A stretch of 64,000 nucleotides of DNA from Pistricoccus aurantiacus (GCF_042682565.1 NZ_JBHUIC010000005.1), one strand, 5' to 3'. Shown: positions 35,914 to 45,339, numbered from the stretch's first letter. A program made the numbers and translations. Notes: generated by a model not told the origin, from the letters alone.

Positions 35914-35983
35914 ATAACCTCCATGTCACCGCGCGAAACATACCGTATTTTTCAGCGTCGCGCTTCCCGAGGGAGAATTCTTC

Positions 35984-36577
35984 ATGAGCCATTCGATACG
36001 CTGCCACTGCGGCAAGCTGCAAGGCCGCCTGACGCCGCCGAGCCTGGTCAACCGCTGCGTCTGCTACTGCACGGACTGCCAGGCCTTCGCGCATTTTCTT
36101 AAGCGTGAGAAGGAAATCCTCGATGCCGCTGGCGGCAGCGATGTCGTTCAACTGCTGCCCAAGCATGTCGCCTTTACCCAAGGCCTCGATCAACTGGCTT
36201 GCATGCGCTTGACTCCGAAGGGGCTGCTGCGCTGGTACGCGGCCTGCTGCAACACCGCCATCGGCAACACCCCGGCCAATTTCAAGCTTTCCTTCGTCGG
36301 CCTGGTTGCCGACTGCCTGGGAAGCGAGCAGGGCTCCCTGGACGAGGCCTTCGGCCCGGTGCGCATGCGCGTCTTTACCCGCCATGCCAAGGGCGAGCTC
36401 AAGCCGAAAACTACCGGCCTGCCCGGTGGCGCCTGGCGCGCGGGCCGCATGTTCCTGACCGCGCGGCTGAACGGCGACTACCGAAAAACGCCCTTCTTCA
36501 CGGAAAGCGGCGCGCCTATCGTCACGCCAAGGGTACTTGACGAGCAGGAATTGCGAGATTTGAAGTGCCGACTATGA
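35984..36577 (+). CDS. DUF6151 protein, GFA/CENP-V-like zinc fold
   Basis: A 197-residue protein. The N-terminal cysteines RCHCGKLQG and CVCYCTDCQAFAHF form the zinc pattern of the GFA (glutathione-dependent formaldehyde-activating) fold; a third pair lies in YAACCNTAIGNTPAN. These proteins are assigned to DUF6151, with no proven reaction. GGGAGAA precedes the ATG. It stands between a transporter and a LysE exporter and seems to be a single-gene unit. Confidence 0.8.
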   Translation: MSHSIRCHCGKLQGRLTPPSLVNRCVCYCTDCQAFAHFLKREKEILDAAGGSDVVQLLPKHVAFTQGLDQLACMRLTPKGLLRWYAACCNTAIGNTPANFKLSFVGLVADCLGSEQGSLDEAFGPVRMRVFTRHAKGELKPKTTGLPGGAWRAGRMFLTARLNGDYRKTPFFTESGAPIVTPRVLDEQELRDLKCRL

Positions 36578-36627
36578 ATGAAGTCAATCGGTGGAAGGCG
36601 AAGGCGTCATCGACTTACTGAACAAGC

Positions 36628-37263
36628 CTAGCGTTCGCTCAAGGCGAGACGAATACCCAACCCGATAAAGAGGCCGCCCAGGCCTCTATCGAGCCAGGTC
36701 GCCAAGCGACGATTATGACGCAACGCTGCAGCCAACCGCGCCCCGGCGATAACCAGCGAAGGCTCGATGAGTGCCGCGATGGCGATGATCAGCGCGCCGT
36801 GGAGGAACAGTTGCGCCGACATCGGCCCGGCGCCCGCCACCACGAACTGCGGCAGGAAAGCGAGAAAGAATATCGCGACCTTGGGATTAAGCGCCGATAC
36901 TAGAACACCTTGTCGGAAGGTTTTCCAGAACGCTTGTGGGCTTGACAGCGACTCCGCGGCAAGCGCCCCACTCGCTGAGGTGAGCATCTTGATACCCAGC
37001 CAGATCAGATAGGCGGCGCCGATCCACTTGACGACCGAGAAGGCGACCGCCGAGGCGGCCAGAATCGCCGATAGTCCCGCCGCCGCCATCAATACATGCA
37101 AGAAGGCACCGGTCCAGACGCCGAACATCGCGGCGAAGCCGGCGCGTTGGCCGCCGGTGGCCGTCTGCCCCAGAATGAACGCCATGTCGGGACCTGGTGA
37201 AAGATTGAGCAGGATTGCCGCGGAGCCGAAGGTGGCCCAGTGCAGAAGGGTGTAGTCGAACAT
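36628..37263 (-). CDS. LysE-family amino-acid exporter
   Basis: A 211-residue, six-helix protein of the RhtB/LysE family that exports amino acids or related metabolites. The signature LLNLSPGPDMAFILGQTATGG and the segment GVLVSALNPKVAIFFLAFLPQF are typical. ATG 37263 gives MFDYTLLHWATFG and the normal length; the frame extends upstream without family similarity. Confidence 0.9.
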   Translation of the reverse strand: MFDYTLLHWATFGSAAILLNLSPGPDMAFILGQTATGGQRAGFAAMFGVWTGAFLHVLMAAAGLSAILAASAVAFSVVKWIGAAYLIWLGIKMLTSASGALAAESLSSPQAFWKTFRQGVLVSALNPKVAIFFLAFLPQFVVAGAGPMSAQLFLHGALIIAIAALIEPSLVIAGARLAAALRHNRRLATWLDRGLGGLFIGLGIRLALSER

Positions 37264-37447
37264 GATGAGTATGCTTCCCGGCAATTCCAACAATAGCTGA
37301 CAGTGTAGCGCTGCCTGCCCTACTGCGCTACAGACTGCCCTACCGAAGCACCTCACCGCTTTGATAAGCGCTTTATGGTCAAACCGAGTCAAAAATGGGA
37401 TAAAGAGACGTCAAGCGTTCAATATTGGCAGTGGCTGGAGGTGCACC

Positions 37448-37681
37448 ATGTCCGTCGCGATGCACAAGACCCAGACGTTACTGGAGAAGATTCAATCGCT
37501 CCCGGAAGATCGGTTCGAACAAGTGGAAGATTTCGTGGATTTTCTGAGGGAGCGTACGAAGCGCGAAGAGGAAATCGCCGACAAGCAGGAGCCGCTGGAT
37601 TTTCCGGTGGATAACCCCGGCCCTTGGCCAGAGAAACTAAGCCTGCGCAGGGAGGATATGTATGGCGACGACGGACGCTAA
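37448..37681 (+). CDS. Antitoxin-like protein of the DUF2281/VapB type
   Basis: A 77-residue protein that would pair with the PIN toxin next to it. The motif TLLEKIQSLPEDRFEQVEDF followed by VDFLRERTKREE matches DUF2281-type antitoxins, which bind DNA and their toxin. GGAGGT lies just before ATG 37448. The stop overlaps the toxin gene by 20 bases. Confidence 0.8.
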   Translation: MSVAMHKTQTLLEKIQSLPEDRFEQVEDFVDFLRERTKREEEIADKQEPLDFPVDNPGPWPEKLSLRREDMYGDDGR

Positions 37682-38117
37682 GCCGCTGTTTATCGATACC
37701 AACATCCTGATTTATGCCAACGTCGTAACGGCGCCGTTCCATACACAGGCGCTCGATGCGCTCAAAGCCGCCCACCGAGCAGGACGGCCCTTATGGATCA
37801 GCCGACAGGTGCTACGCGAGTTCATTGTCGCGCGTACTCGCCCGCAAACATTTGCGCAGCCTGCGACACCGGCGGTTATAAAAGAACGTGTACGCTATCT
37901 GGAAGGACACTTCCATATTGCCGACGATACCTCTGTCGTAACCGATCGATTGATAAAATTGATCGGCGATTTCAGTGTTGGCGGCAAGCAGATACACGAT
38001 GCCAATATCGTGGCGACCCTGCTCGCCCACGACATTCCCTGCCTGCTGACTCACAACATCAAGGATTTCGAGCGCTTTGACAAAACTATCGTCATCGAGC
38101 GTATCAACGAAGCGTGA
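37662..38117 (+). CDS. PIN-domain toxin, second VapC-type system
   Basis: A 151-residue PIN-domain ribonuclease. Metal ligands: Asp in LFIDTNILIYAN, Glu in LREFIVART, Asp in GKQIHDANIVATLL and LLTHNIKDFERF. It differs clearly from the vapC at 1231, so the two toxin-antitoxin systems are not recent duplicates. GGGAGGATAT precedes the start. Confidence 0.85.
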   Translation: MATTDAKPLFIDTNILIYANVVTAPFHTQALDALKAAHRAGRPLWISRQVLREFIVARTRPQTFAQPATPAVIKERVRYLEGHFHIADDTSVVTDRLIKLIGDFSVGGKQIHDANIVATLLAHDIPCLLTHNIKDFERFDKTIVIERINEA

Positions 38118-38140
38118 CCATTAATCCGATGCCTGTCGTT

Positions 38141-39727
38141 TTATCCCGCCACGAAGCGCCTCACCGCTTCGACGAACTCCTGAGCCGCGGGCTCCCGGCC
38201 CAGCAGCAGGTGGCCATCGCTGTCCAGGCTCATGAACTCCGCCTCGGGAATGGCGGCGGCGATCTCCCAGGCCGAGCCGCTCGGAATGCGTCCGTCTCGC
38301 TGTGAGTGAATGACCAGGGTAGGTACCTGCACCGCCGCCAGTCGATGACGTACATCGATATCACCGAAGGCTGAAAGAAAGCGTGCCGCGTTCTCCGGCG
38401 AGGTGGTGCGCCGCTGGAATTCATTGAACCAGGCAAGTTCCTCAAGGGTGGCGCTGGGCATAAAGGTCGAGGAAAAGATCTGTCGATAGGCCGGGTTGTC
38501 CTGCCCCCAGCCGGCTTTCGTCAAGGTCAGAATAGCCTCGCGTTCCTTGAGAGTTTGCGGCGAGGCGTTGATACGCCAACCGGCGGCATAGGCGCCGAAT
38601 AGAATAAGCTGCGAGACCCGTTCGGGATGGCGCACCGCGTACTCGATCGATACCGCGGCGCCTTGAGAGATGCCCAACAGCGCGAAGCGCTCGAGGCCGA
38701 GCGCATCGATCACCGTCTCGAGATCCGTGACGAAGGAATCGAAGGAAATCTCGCCGACATCCCAGTCCGAAAGCCCGTTGCCACGTTCATCGTAGCGCAC
38801 CAGCAAATGCTCGCGGCCAAGTTCGCGAAACAGCGGGCTCCAGATCGGCGCGTCCCAGTCGAACTCCAGATGGGTCAGCCAGTTGGCGGCCTTGACCAGG
38901 GGCGGCCCCTCGCCGACACAGGCATAGGCGATGCGCACTCCATCCCTGGCGGTGCAGAAGTGAATCTTCTGACGCGCCAGTAACTGACGAGGATGGTCGC
39001 TATCCGGTTTGGCGACAGGCTGTTCCGGTTCGGGGACCGGTTCTAACGGCCATTCGAGCCCGGCGTCGCGAAAACGGCGCGCCAACTCCCGGGACAAGGA
39101 TTCGGCTTCCTGATGGAGCGCCAGTTGACGAAGGCGAGTCAGGAGACGAGTGGCCGCCTCTCGGTTGAACGGATCCGCTTCCAGCCAGGCTCTGCTCCAG
39201 GGCAGCGCTTGGTCCGGGGTCAAATCAGCATGAGTGGCCAGCCGTTGCAGTACGCACACATGAAGGCGCTGTACCTCCTGACGCTCGGCGGTCAGCCAGC
39301 GCTGAAAGGCCTCCTGGTTGGGTAGATCGAGACCTTCAAGCAGCGGCTCAGCCAAGCGATCTTTCATCTCTCGTAGCGGTACGACCGCCAGACCCTCCTG
39401 CTTGAGCCCTATCGCCAGATGCCGAATATCGATCTCGACCCGGTCGTCCAAGAAGGTCACCCGCTCGCGATCCGCCACCAACCGTTCGGTGGCGGCATCG
39501 TTGACTACCGAGCGCAGCTTGCTCAAGGACCAGCGCAAGGCTGCGCGTGGATCGTCGGGTATCTCCCAGAACATCTCGCATAGCCGATCGCGACGCTGGG
39601 GGCGTCCGGTCAAGGCGAGATAGGCCAACAGGGCGCGCGTCTTCTTCGACGCCGGCAAGGGCATGGTCAGGCCATCCCGGCTCACCGCCAATTCTCCCAA
39701 GGTTCGAATCGCCAGCCTAGGCATCAT
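38141..39727 (-). CDS. SARP-type regulator fused to an alpha/beta hydrolase
   Basis: A 528-residue fusion. Residues 1-95 resemble the winged-helix OmpR-like DNA-binding domain of SARP/AfsR regulators (LAIRTLGELAVSRDGL, then KKTRALLAYLALTGRPQRRDRLCEMFW) and 100-245 the BTAD helical domain (RAWLEADPFNREAATRLLTRL). Residues 265-528 are an alpha/beta hydrolase with nucleophile Ser in LGISQGAAVS, Asp in IHSQRDGRIP and His in DSDGHLLLG. The hydrolase may sense or destroy a small-molecule signal. It is divergent from a metalloprotease gene carrying a repeated operator (39783) that suits a SARP. Only Actinobacteria commonly use SARPs, so this proteobacterial fusion is notable. Confidence 0.85.
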   Translation of the reverse strand: MMPRLAIRTLGELAVSRDGLTMPLPASKKTRALLAYLALTGRPQRRDRLCEMFWEIPDDPRAALRWSLSKLRSVVNDAATERLVADRERVTFLDDRVEIDIRHLAIGLKQEGLAVVPLREMKDRLAEPLLEGLDLPNQEAFQRWLTAERQEVQRLHVCVLQRLATHADLTPDQALPWSRAWLEADPFNREAATRLLTRLRQLALHQEAESLSRELARRFRDAGLEWPLEPVPEPEQPVAKPDSDHPRQLLARQKIHFCTARDGVRIAYACVGEGPPLVKAANWLTHLEFDWDAPIWSPLFRELGREHLLVRYDERGNGLSDWDVGEISFDSFVTDLETVIDALGLERFALLGISQGAAVSIEYAVRHPERVSQLILFGAYAAGWRINASPQTLKEREAILTLTKAGWGQDNPAYRQIFSSTFMPSATLEELAWFNEFQRRTTSPENAARFLSAFGDIDVRHRLAAVQVPTLVIHSQRDGRIPSGSAWEIAAAIPEAEFMSLDSDGHLLLGREPAAQEFVEAVRRFVAG

Positions 39728-39782
39728 TGCGCGCCCACGAAGTGACCTTGTTACCTACAGTTTCGACGGTTTTTGGCCAAAA

Positions 39783-39827
39783 TTCCACGCTCACTACAAC
39801 GCTAGATACCACGAAGGCGGCATAAAT
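39783..39827 (+). promoter_or_regulatory. Promoter/operator 1 with direct repeats, candidate SARP site
   Basis: CCACG, CTACAACG and ATACCACG recur at a 12-bp pitch and end 7 bp before CATAAAT, a -10-like element. A nearly identical 45-bp block occurs at 42341. SARPs bind direct repeats placed about 8 bp before the -10, so the neighbouring regulator is the natural candidate. Confidence 0.65.
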
Positions 39828-39877
39828 TCTTCGCTGGGATGCTCGGCACAACGCCGAGCGCAGCGAGGAATCATGCA

Positions 39878-42328
39878 ATGACAAACCAGATAGACGATCT
39901 AGCCCAGGCAAGCGACGCACTTTCTACAAACGAAAAGTTTTCTCCGGACGCCATCAGCGCACAGGCACAGCCCGCAGCCGCTCAAGCCTCGGATACGCAA
40001 CCTTTGATCAGGAAGGCACGGCAAAGCGTGAGCTCCGCTGTGGTGAGCTGGACGGCAGAGGTGCCGCATCTTGCCGGCGTCAGCGGCGTGGGCAAACTGT
40101 GGGTCTTTCGCAAGGATCCAGGGCTTCAGTGGCGTGCCGAGGACGCAAGCGCCACGGTCGGCCGACGCTTCTCGGTGGTACGACCGGTAGCCTGGTCGAC
40201 GCCGAACGGTCGCGCCACGGTGGAACATCTGGCCCTGCCGGATCGCGACGGCCACTTGATAGTGCTGTTCCGCTCCGCGGGGAAAGACTGGCGTCTCGTC
40301 GACGTCTCGGCGCTCACCGGCCGGCAAATCCATCGGGAGTGTCGGATCGCCGCCTTGCAATACCACGCCGACGGCGAACTCGTCGAGCATCTGGTAGCAG
40401 TGGAGCCAAGCGGGGAAGCCGTGGAATTCAGCTACCGGCCCTCGACGAACTGGCGGGCGGCGGACGTATTGCGCAGTTTCCGACCCTATCGGCGATTGAA
40501 GATTGCACCGACCTCCCTCACCGCCTGGGGCAACGAGGTCGACGGGACGACCCATGTGCAAATCGCCGGCGTCGACCCGGACGGCCAACTCGTCGAGGTG
40601 CGCCGTTCCCGCCCGGCTTCCGGCGTATGGCGGTTCAATCGGGTGTCTTCTTCCGGAAGCCCTAGCATACGTTCGTCCGGCACGGTTTTCTGGCGGACCG
40701 GCAGCGTCGAGCACCTGGCCGCGGCGGATAACGCCTCTTCCCTCGTGCTCTTCTGGCGCAACAGCGGTCTGGGCGGCAACTGGAACCGGGTGGATGTCAC
40801 CGCGGAATGCGGTGCCCAGGCCGTGCAGGTTTCCGCCGCCTATGTGCTGTCGGCCAAACAGAGCGGCACGAAGCACGCGACCGAATGCCTGGTGGCCCTG
40901 GGGCCGGAACGACGCCTGGGCAATCATCCGGTGCTGCGGCTATGGTGGTCCGGAAAATTCCAGTGGCAGTCCCAGGACATCACCGCGGCCACCGGCGTCG
41001 CCACCGACCAACCCGTGGAAACCTGGGTGGCTGCGGACGGCGACGAACACCTGGCGGTGCTGCATCCCCATCACCGCATCAACGAAATCTACAACCTGCG
41101 CGCCAGCCGCCAACTCGCCGAGGCGCTCACCACTCCCGTGAAGGATGTCGAATTCTCTCGAAGCCGCAGCCGCAAGGCCACGGTGCTTTGCTGGACGTTT
41201 CGCGATAGTCCGATTCCGTCAAACACCCAGGAAATCGCCGAGGCCGCCTTCGGCTCCTCCGCGTCGAATAGCGCCACGGACTATTTCAAGCAGGTCAGCG
41301 GCGGCGCCTTCCGACTGGAAAACGGCGGTATCCACGGCTGGTTTCGCTCGGACTTTCCCCGGGCCTGGTATCAGGGCATGGCCAATCCCGAAGTACCCGA
41401 GGAAGTGGAAGAAGCCAGACGCTGGCGCAACCGCCATCACCGCAAGTACTTCGAGGCGCTGCGCGACGGCAATCAGGCGATCGACTTCGCTGCCGCCGAC
41501 AAGAACCGCAACAAGCGCCTGGAAGTTGCCGAACGGGGGCTGGTCATCGCGGTAGCCGAGGCCGGCAGCGGCTTCGTTCGCGCCGCCAGACGCCAACAGG
41601 TTCCCGACCAGCCGCTTTATCTGGACGCGGTACGCATGGGCGACATCGTCGAGTGGTACGCCGGTTCACCGCCGGACACCCCGACCCTGGTACACGAGCA
41701 GTGCCATCTCTACCTGGGGCTGCCGGACATGCATTCGACCACAACGCCCTACGCCGTCGACGGTTTCGACATCATGTCCCAGCGCGGCCTGGGCGGTGAA
41801 TACTGGGCCTATGCCCATCCCTGCGGTGTCTGGAAGATGATGCTGGGTTGGTCGCGGCCCAGCGTGGCGCTACGCAGCGGGCGCTACACCCTGGACTCGG
41901 TGGCCACCGGCGGCCAGGCGCTGGTCCTGCCTCACCCCATCAAGGGGGCTCAGGAGTATTTCCTGATCGAGAACCGTCAGGGCTCCCAGTACGACGACCT
42001 CACCGACCAGGGGCTTGCGGTGTGGCACTACATCGCCAGCCGCAAAGCCGCCAGGCGGGTGCCCTTCGGTACCGGTGCCAAGGAATGGGCTCGCTGGAAC
42101 GATAGTCCGCGCCAGCAGCTGCGCCTGATCCGTCCCGCTCTGGACGGCGGCATGTTCAAGGCCCTGTGGGGCGGTACCGACCCGGACGCCAACTATCCCC
42201 TGACTTCGCGGCGTCCGGATCCGAACAAGGCCGCGCTTGTCTGGGCGGACGGCAGCGAAAGCGGCTACACCGTTCAGGATATTTCCCCCCTGGGAGAGAG
42301 CATGTCGTTCTGGGTCAAGGTGCCTTAA
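39878..42328 (+). CDS. Beta-propeller protein with C-terminal M6-like metalloprotease domain
   Basis: An 816-residue protein. Residues 40-410 hold about six repeats of roughly 50-60 residues with the pattern hLA-(v)-dG-(l)-vlfwR-W-DvTa-tG, like a lectin-type beta propeller. From about 420 a protease-like domain follows; TLVHEQCHLYLGLPDMHS contains the zinc motif HExxH (H606, E607, H610) of M6/immune-inhibitor-A-type peptidases. No signal peptide is visible, so export, if any, is by another route. It starts at ATG 39878 (GAGGAA before it); an earlier TTG gives no gain. It is driven by promoter 1. Confidence 0.75.
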   Translation: MTNQIDDLAQASDALSTNEKFSPDAISAQAQPAAAQASDTQPLIRKARQSVSSAVVSWTAEVPHLAGVSGVGKLWVFRKDPGLQWRAEDASATVGRRFSVVRPVAWSTPNGRATVEHLALPDRDGHLIVLFRSAGKDWRLVDVSALTGRQIHRECRIAALQYHADGELVEHLVAVEPSGEAVEFSYRPSTNWRAADVLRSFRPYRRLKIAPTSLTAWGNEVDGTTHVQIAGVDPDGQLVEVRRSRPASGVWRFNRVSSSGSPSIRSSGTVFWRTGSVEHLAAADNASSLVLFWRNSGLGGNWNRVDVTAECGAQAVQVSAAYVLSAKQSGTKHATECLVALGPERRLGNHPVLRLWWSGKFQWQSQDITAATGVATDQPVETWVAADGDEHLAVLHPHHRINEIYNLRASRQLAEALTTPVKDVEFSRSRSRKATVLCWTFRDSPIPSNTQEIAEAAFGSSASNSATDYFKQVSGGAFRLENGGIHGWFRSDFPRAWYQGMANPEVPEEVEEARRWRNRHHRKYFEALRDGNQAIDFAAADKNRNKRLEVAERGLVIAVAEAGSGFVRAARRQQVPDQPLYLDAVRMGDIVEWYAGSPPDTPTLVHEQCHLYLGLPDMHSTTTPYAVDGFDIMSQRGLGGEYWAYAHPCGVWKMMLGWSRPSVALRSGRYTLDSVATGGQALVLPHPIKGAQEYFLIENRQGSQYDDLTDQGLAVWHYIASRKAARRVPFGTGAKEWARWNDSPRQQLRLIRPALDGGMFKALWGGTDPDANYPLTSRRPDPNKAALVWADGSESGYTVQDISPLGESMSFWVKVP

Positions 42329-42340
42329 ATACCACCCAAT

Positions 42341-42385
42341 TTCCACGCTCGCTACAACGCTGACTACAACGGTCGACGCATAAAT
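42341..42385 (+). promoter_or_regulatory. Promoter/operator 2, near copy of the block at 39783
   Basis: The first 21 bases match operator 1 at 20 of 21, the -10-like CATAAAT matches 7 of 7, and the 17-base interval is the same. Here CTACAACG occurs twice exactly, at 42352 and 42364. It precedes the homocysteine methyltransferase-like gene. Confidence 0.7.
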
Positions 42386-42450
42386 TTTCTACCGAAGCCA
42401 CACAAATCCATCGCCCGGCCTCGCTGCCGGGCACCATGAGGTACATCACC

Positions 42451-43407
42451 ATGAATCATCGAAGGAAAGTTCTACCCCAAGCCTCCGGCGAATTGTTTCT
42501 GACCGATGGCGGTCTGGAGACGGATATTATCTTCAATCACGGCATCGAGATTCGTGAATTCGCCGCCCATACCTTGCTTCCCAGCGCGGCGGGCCGCCAT
42601 GCCTTGGCCGAGTATTTTCGCGGTTTCCTGTCCCTCGCCCGGGAGTGCGGGACCGGCTTTATCCTCGACGCTCCGACCTGGAAGGCCCATAGCCACTGGG
42701 CGCGGGACCTGGGCGCCACGGAAGCCGAACTGCGTGAGGCGAATCTCGAGGCGGTGGACTTCATCGCGACGCTACGCGATGAGTTCGCCGGTAATAAAGG
42801 TCCCATCGTGCTCAACGCGGTCATCGGCCCCAAGGGCGACGCCTATGCGCCGGAATCACTCCTGAACGCTACCGAAGCGGAGGAGTATCACGCCCAGCAG
42901 ATCCGCTGGCTGGTCGACAGCGAGGTGGAGATGGTCTCGGCGCTCACCTTCACCCAGGCAGAGGAGGCCATCGGCATCGTCAAGGCGGCGCACAAGGCCG
43001 ATCTGCCCATCGTCGTCTCCTTCACCGTGGAGACGGACGGACGGCTGCCCACCGGTCAGCCCTTGGGGGATGCCATTCGGGAAGTGGACGCGGCGACCCG
43101 GCGGGCGGCGGCCTACTTCATGATCAACTGCGCCCATCCGGAGCATTTCCGCGATGCCATTACGGACGCCGGCTGGTCGCGGCGTATCAAGGGGCTGCGC
43201 TGCAACGCCTCGCGCTGCAGTCACGCGGAACTGGACGCCGCGGAGGAACTCGACGCGGGCAACCCCCGGGAGCTGACGGCTCTCTATCGCGCACTGGCCG
43301 CCAGGATGCCTTGGGTCAACGTGCTCGGCGGCTGCTGCGGCACGGACCTGCGCCATGTCAGCGCGATCGCCAAGGCTTTCACGCCGGGAGATGCCCTGGC
43401 GAGCTAG
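42451..43407 (+). CDS. Homocysteine S-methyltransferase-family protein
   Basis: A 318-residue zinc methyltransferase of the MmuM/BhmT fold. FLTDGGLETDIIFNHGIEI opens the barrel; zinc ligands lie in MINCAHPEHF and in the diagnostic pair GGCCGTD near the C-terminus. It probably moves a methyl group to homocysteine from S-methylmethionine or a betaine. The latter would fit the BCCT carriers, but this is inference. ATG 42451 is preferred over 42436 because GAGGT precedes it. It has its own copy of the shared operator. Confidence 0.85.
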   Translation: MNHRRKVLPQASGELFLTDGGLETDIIFNHGIEIREFAAHTLLPSAAGRHALAEYFRGFLSLARECGTGFILDAPTWKAHSHWARDLGATEAELREANLEAVDFIATLRDEFAGNKGPIVLNAVIGPKGDAYAPESLLNATEAEEYHAQQIRWLVDSEVEMVSALTFTQAEEAIGIVKAAHKADLPIVVSFTVETDGRLPTGQPLGDAIREVDAATRRAAAYFMINCAHPEHFRDAITDAGWSRRIKGLRCNASRCSHAELDAAEELDAGNPRELTALYRALAARMPWVNVLGGCCGTDLRHVSAIAKAFTPGDALAS

Positions 43408-43464
43408 TTCAGTCAACAACCTGGATCTAGCCGACAACGATTACCCGACGACAGGACAACTCTT

Positions 43465-45183
43465 ATGAAAACAACGACATTAACCCTGGCTTCCGCAGCA
43501 ATTCTCGCCGCCGCAATCAGTAGCGTTTCCTTCGCCCACGATGACGCGCGCAAGACGGAGCTGTTCAAGCCCGGGGTCGGCATCGCCGGCGAGCGCGCCG
43601 AGCCGACGGCGGACTCCGCCGCCCGGGTGCCGCTGTACGAGGGGCTCGGTGAGCGCAGCTACGAGATCACCACCCGAAACCCACGAGCCCAGGCGTATTT
43701 CGATCAGGGCTTGAAGCTCGCCTGGGGCTTCAATCATGCCGAAGCGCGTCGCGCCTTCCGCGAGGCCCAGCGGCTCGACCCGAGCTGCGCCATGTGCTTC
43801 TGGGGCGAGGCCTTCGTGCTCGGCTCCAATATCAACGACGCCATGCACGATGAAGCCATCGCACCGGCCTTCGAGGCGATCACCCGGGCGATGGCGCTAA
43901 AGGACGGAGCGACTTCCAAGGAACGGGCGCTGATCGAAGCCCTGGCCAAGCGCTACGCTGCGGACTCAAACGCGGATCGTGCGGCGCTGGATCAGGCCTG
44001 GACGGCCGCCATCCGGACGGTCGCCCAGCGCTATCCGCGGGATGCGGATATCCAGGTGCTCTACGCCGACGCCATGATGAACCTGCAGCCCTGGGATTAC
44101 TGGGAAGCGGACGGTGTCACCCCCAAGGGATATGCGGCGGATATCGTCGCCACCCTGGAGCGTGCGCTTGTCACCGCGCCGGGCCATCCGGCAGCGGCGC
44201 ACCTCTACATTCACGCCGTGGAGGCCTCCGCGACCCCGGAGCGCGCGGAGCCCCATGCGGATGCCCTGCGCGGCGCCATGCCGGGGGCCGGTCATTTGAC
44301 GCACATGCCGGCGCATATCTATAGCCGGGTCGGTCGCCACAAGGATTCTCTGGCGGTCAACCGGGACGCCATCGCCGCGGACGAGCGGATGCTGAAGGCG
44401 ATGGGCGATGCCGCCAGCCCGCTCTACCGCTTCGGCTATTATCCGCATAACGTGCACTTCCTGATGGTGGCGGCCCAGCTGTCCGGGGCCAAGGAAGACG
44501 TGCTGGCATCCGCCGCGAAACTCGACGCCATCACCTCAGACGAGGTTTCCGCGGAGCTCGGCTGGGTGCAGGCGATCAAGACCGCGCCCTATTCCGCCCA
44601 CGCTCAGTTCGCGGAACCGGAAGCTATTTTGGCCCTGGCGGATCCCGGCGACCAGTTTCCCTTCGTCAAGGGTTATTGGCACTATGCCCGCGGCGTGGCC
44701 TTTGCCCGGCAAGGCCGGATCGACGAGGCGCTGGCGGAAGCGACCGCATTGAACGAGCTTTACACCAACGCTGACCTGGACGGGTTGGAGGCCCAGTACG
44801 TGCCGGCGCGCGCCCTGCTCGAGATCGCCAAGCATGTTGTCGAAGCGCGGGTCGAACAAGCCAGGCAGGATTACCCCGCTGCCGAGCACCATCTGCAGGA
44901 GGCGATCGCCCTGGAAGATTCCATCGCCTATATGGAGCCGCCCTACTGGTACTACCCGGTCCGCCAGACCCTCGCCGCGGTGCAGCTTCAGGATGGCCGC
45001 GCCCAACAGGCAATCGCGACCTTCCAGCAGGCACTGAAGAAACAACCCAGAAACGGCTGGGCGCTCTGGGGATTGCTGCAGGCGCAGCAACAGACCGGCG
45101 ACGCCTCCGCCAGACAGACCGAACGCGAGTTCCGCCAGGTATGGCTTGGGGATAACGCCTCGCTGGCGCTGGATCGGCTGTGA
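43465..45183 (+). CDS. Exported TPR-repeat protein
   Basis: A 572-residue protein with a signal peptide (residues 1-24, ending SVSFA) and TPR-like helical repeats throughout, beginning FDQGLKLAWGFNHAEARRAF. Recurrent motifs are CAMCFWGEAFVLGSNIN, HLYIHAVEAS and THMPAHIYSRVGRH; the two His-rich motifs are conserved in a family of TPR proteins with unknown role and could bind metal. It follows the methyltransferase gene by 57 bp and may share its operator. Confidence 0.8.
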   Translation: MKTTTLTLASAAILAAAISSVSFAHDDARKTELFKPGVGIAGERAEPTADSAARVPLYEGLGERSYEITTRNPRAQAYFDQGLKLAWGFNHAEARRAFREAQRLDPSCAMCFWGEAFVLGSNINDAMHDEAIAPAFEAITRAMALKDGATSKERALIEALAKRYAADSNADRAALDQAWTAAIRTVAQRYPRDADIQVLYADAMMNLQPWDYWEADGVTPKGYAADIVATLERALVTAPGHPAAAHLYIHAVEASATPERAEPHADALRGAMPGAGHLTHMPAHIYSRVGRHKDSLAVNRDAIAADERMLKAMGDAASPLYRFGYYPHNVHFLMVAAQLSGAKEDVLASAAKLDAITSDEVSAELGWVQAIKTAPYSAHAQFAEPEAILALADPGDQFPFVKGYWHYARGVAFARQGRIDEALAEATALNELYTNADLDGLEAQYVPARALLEIAKHVVEARVEQARQDYPAAEHHLQEAIALEDSIAYMEPPYWYYPVRQTLAAVQLQDGRAQQAIATFQQALKKQPRNGWALWGLLQAQQQTGDASARQTEREFRQVWLGDNASLALDRL

Positions 45184-45255
45184 TCCAGGTTAGGGATTGT
45201 TCAACGTATTGACGCTGACGACAAGGACGTTCGTCGGTCTCGTTAGAGGAAGATG

Positions 45256-45339
45256 ATGAAGGAGTTCGATACCGAGAGTGCCGTCAATGACACTCGCGAA
45301 TATTTTCGTTCCGACACTATCGAGTACGAACTATTCTGA
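45256..45339 (+). CDS. Possible 27-residue peptide in a 311-bp gap
   Basis: GAGGAAG precedes an ATG that opens a short acidic frame (MKEFDTESAVNDTREYFRSD and seven more residues). It could be a leader, a small protein or chance. The rest of 45184-45494 holds no gene I can support; it is AT-richer than the flanks and provides the upstream region of the PKD-like gene. Confidence 0.25.
   Translation: MKEFDTESAVNDTREYFRSDTIEYELF

Noticed and set aside
39754..39773. A third copy of the SARP-type operator, for the regulator's own promoter
   Set aside because: CTACA and TCGACG occur there, but spacing and the remaining bases do not match the 45-bp block.
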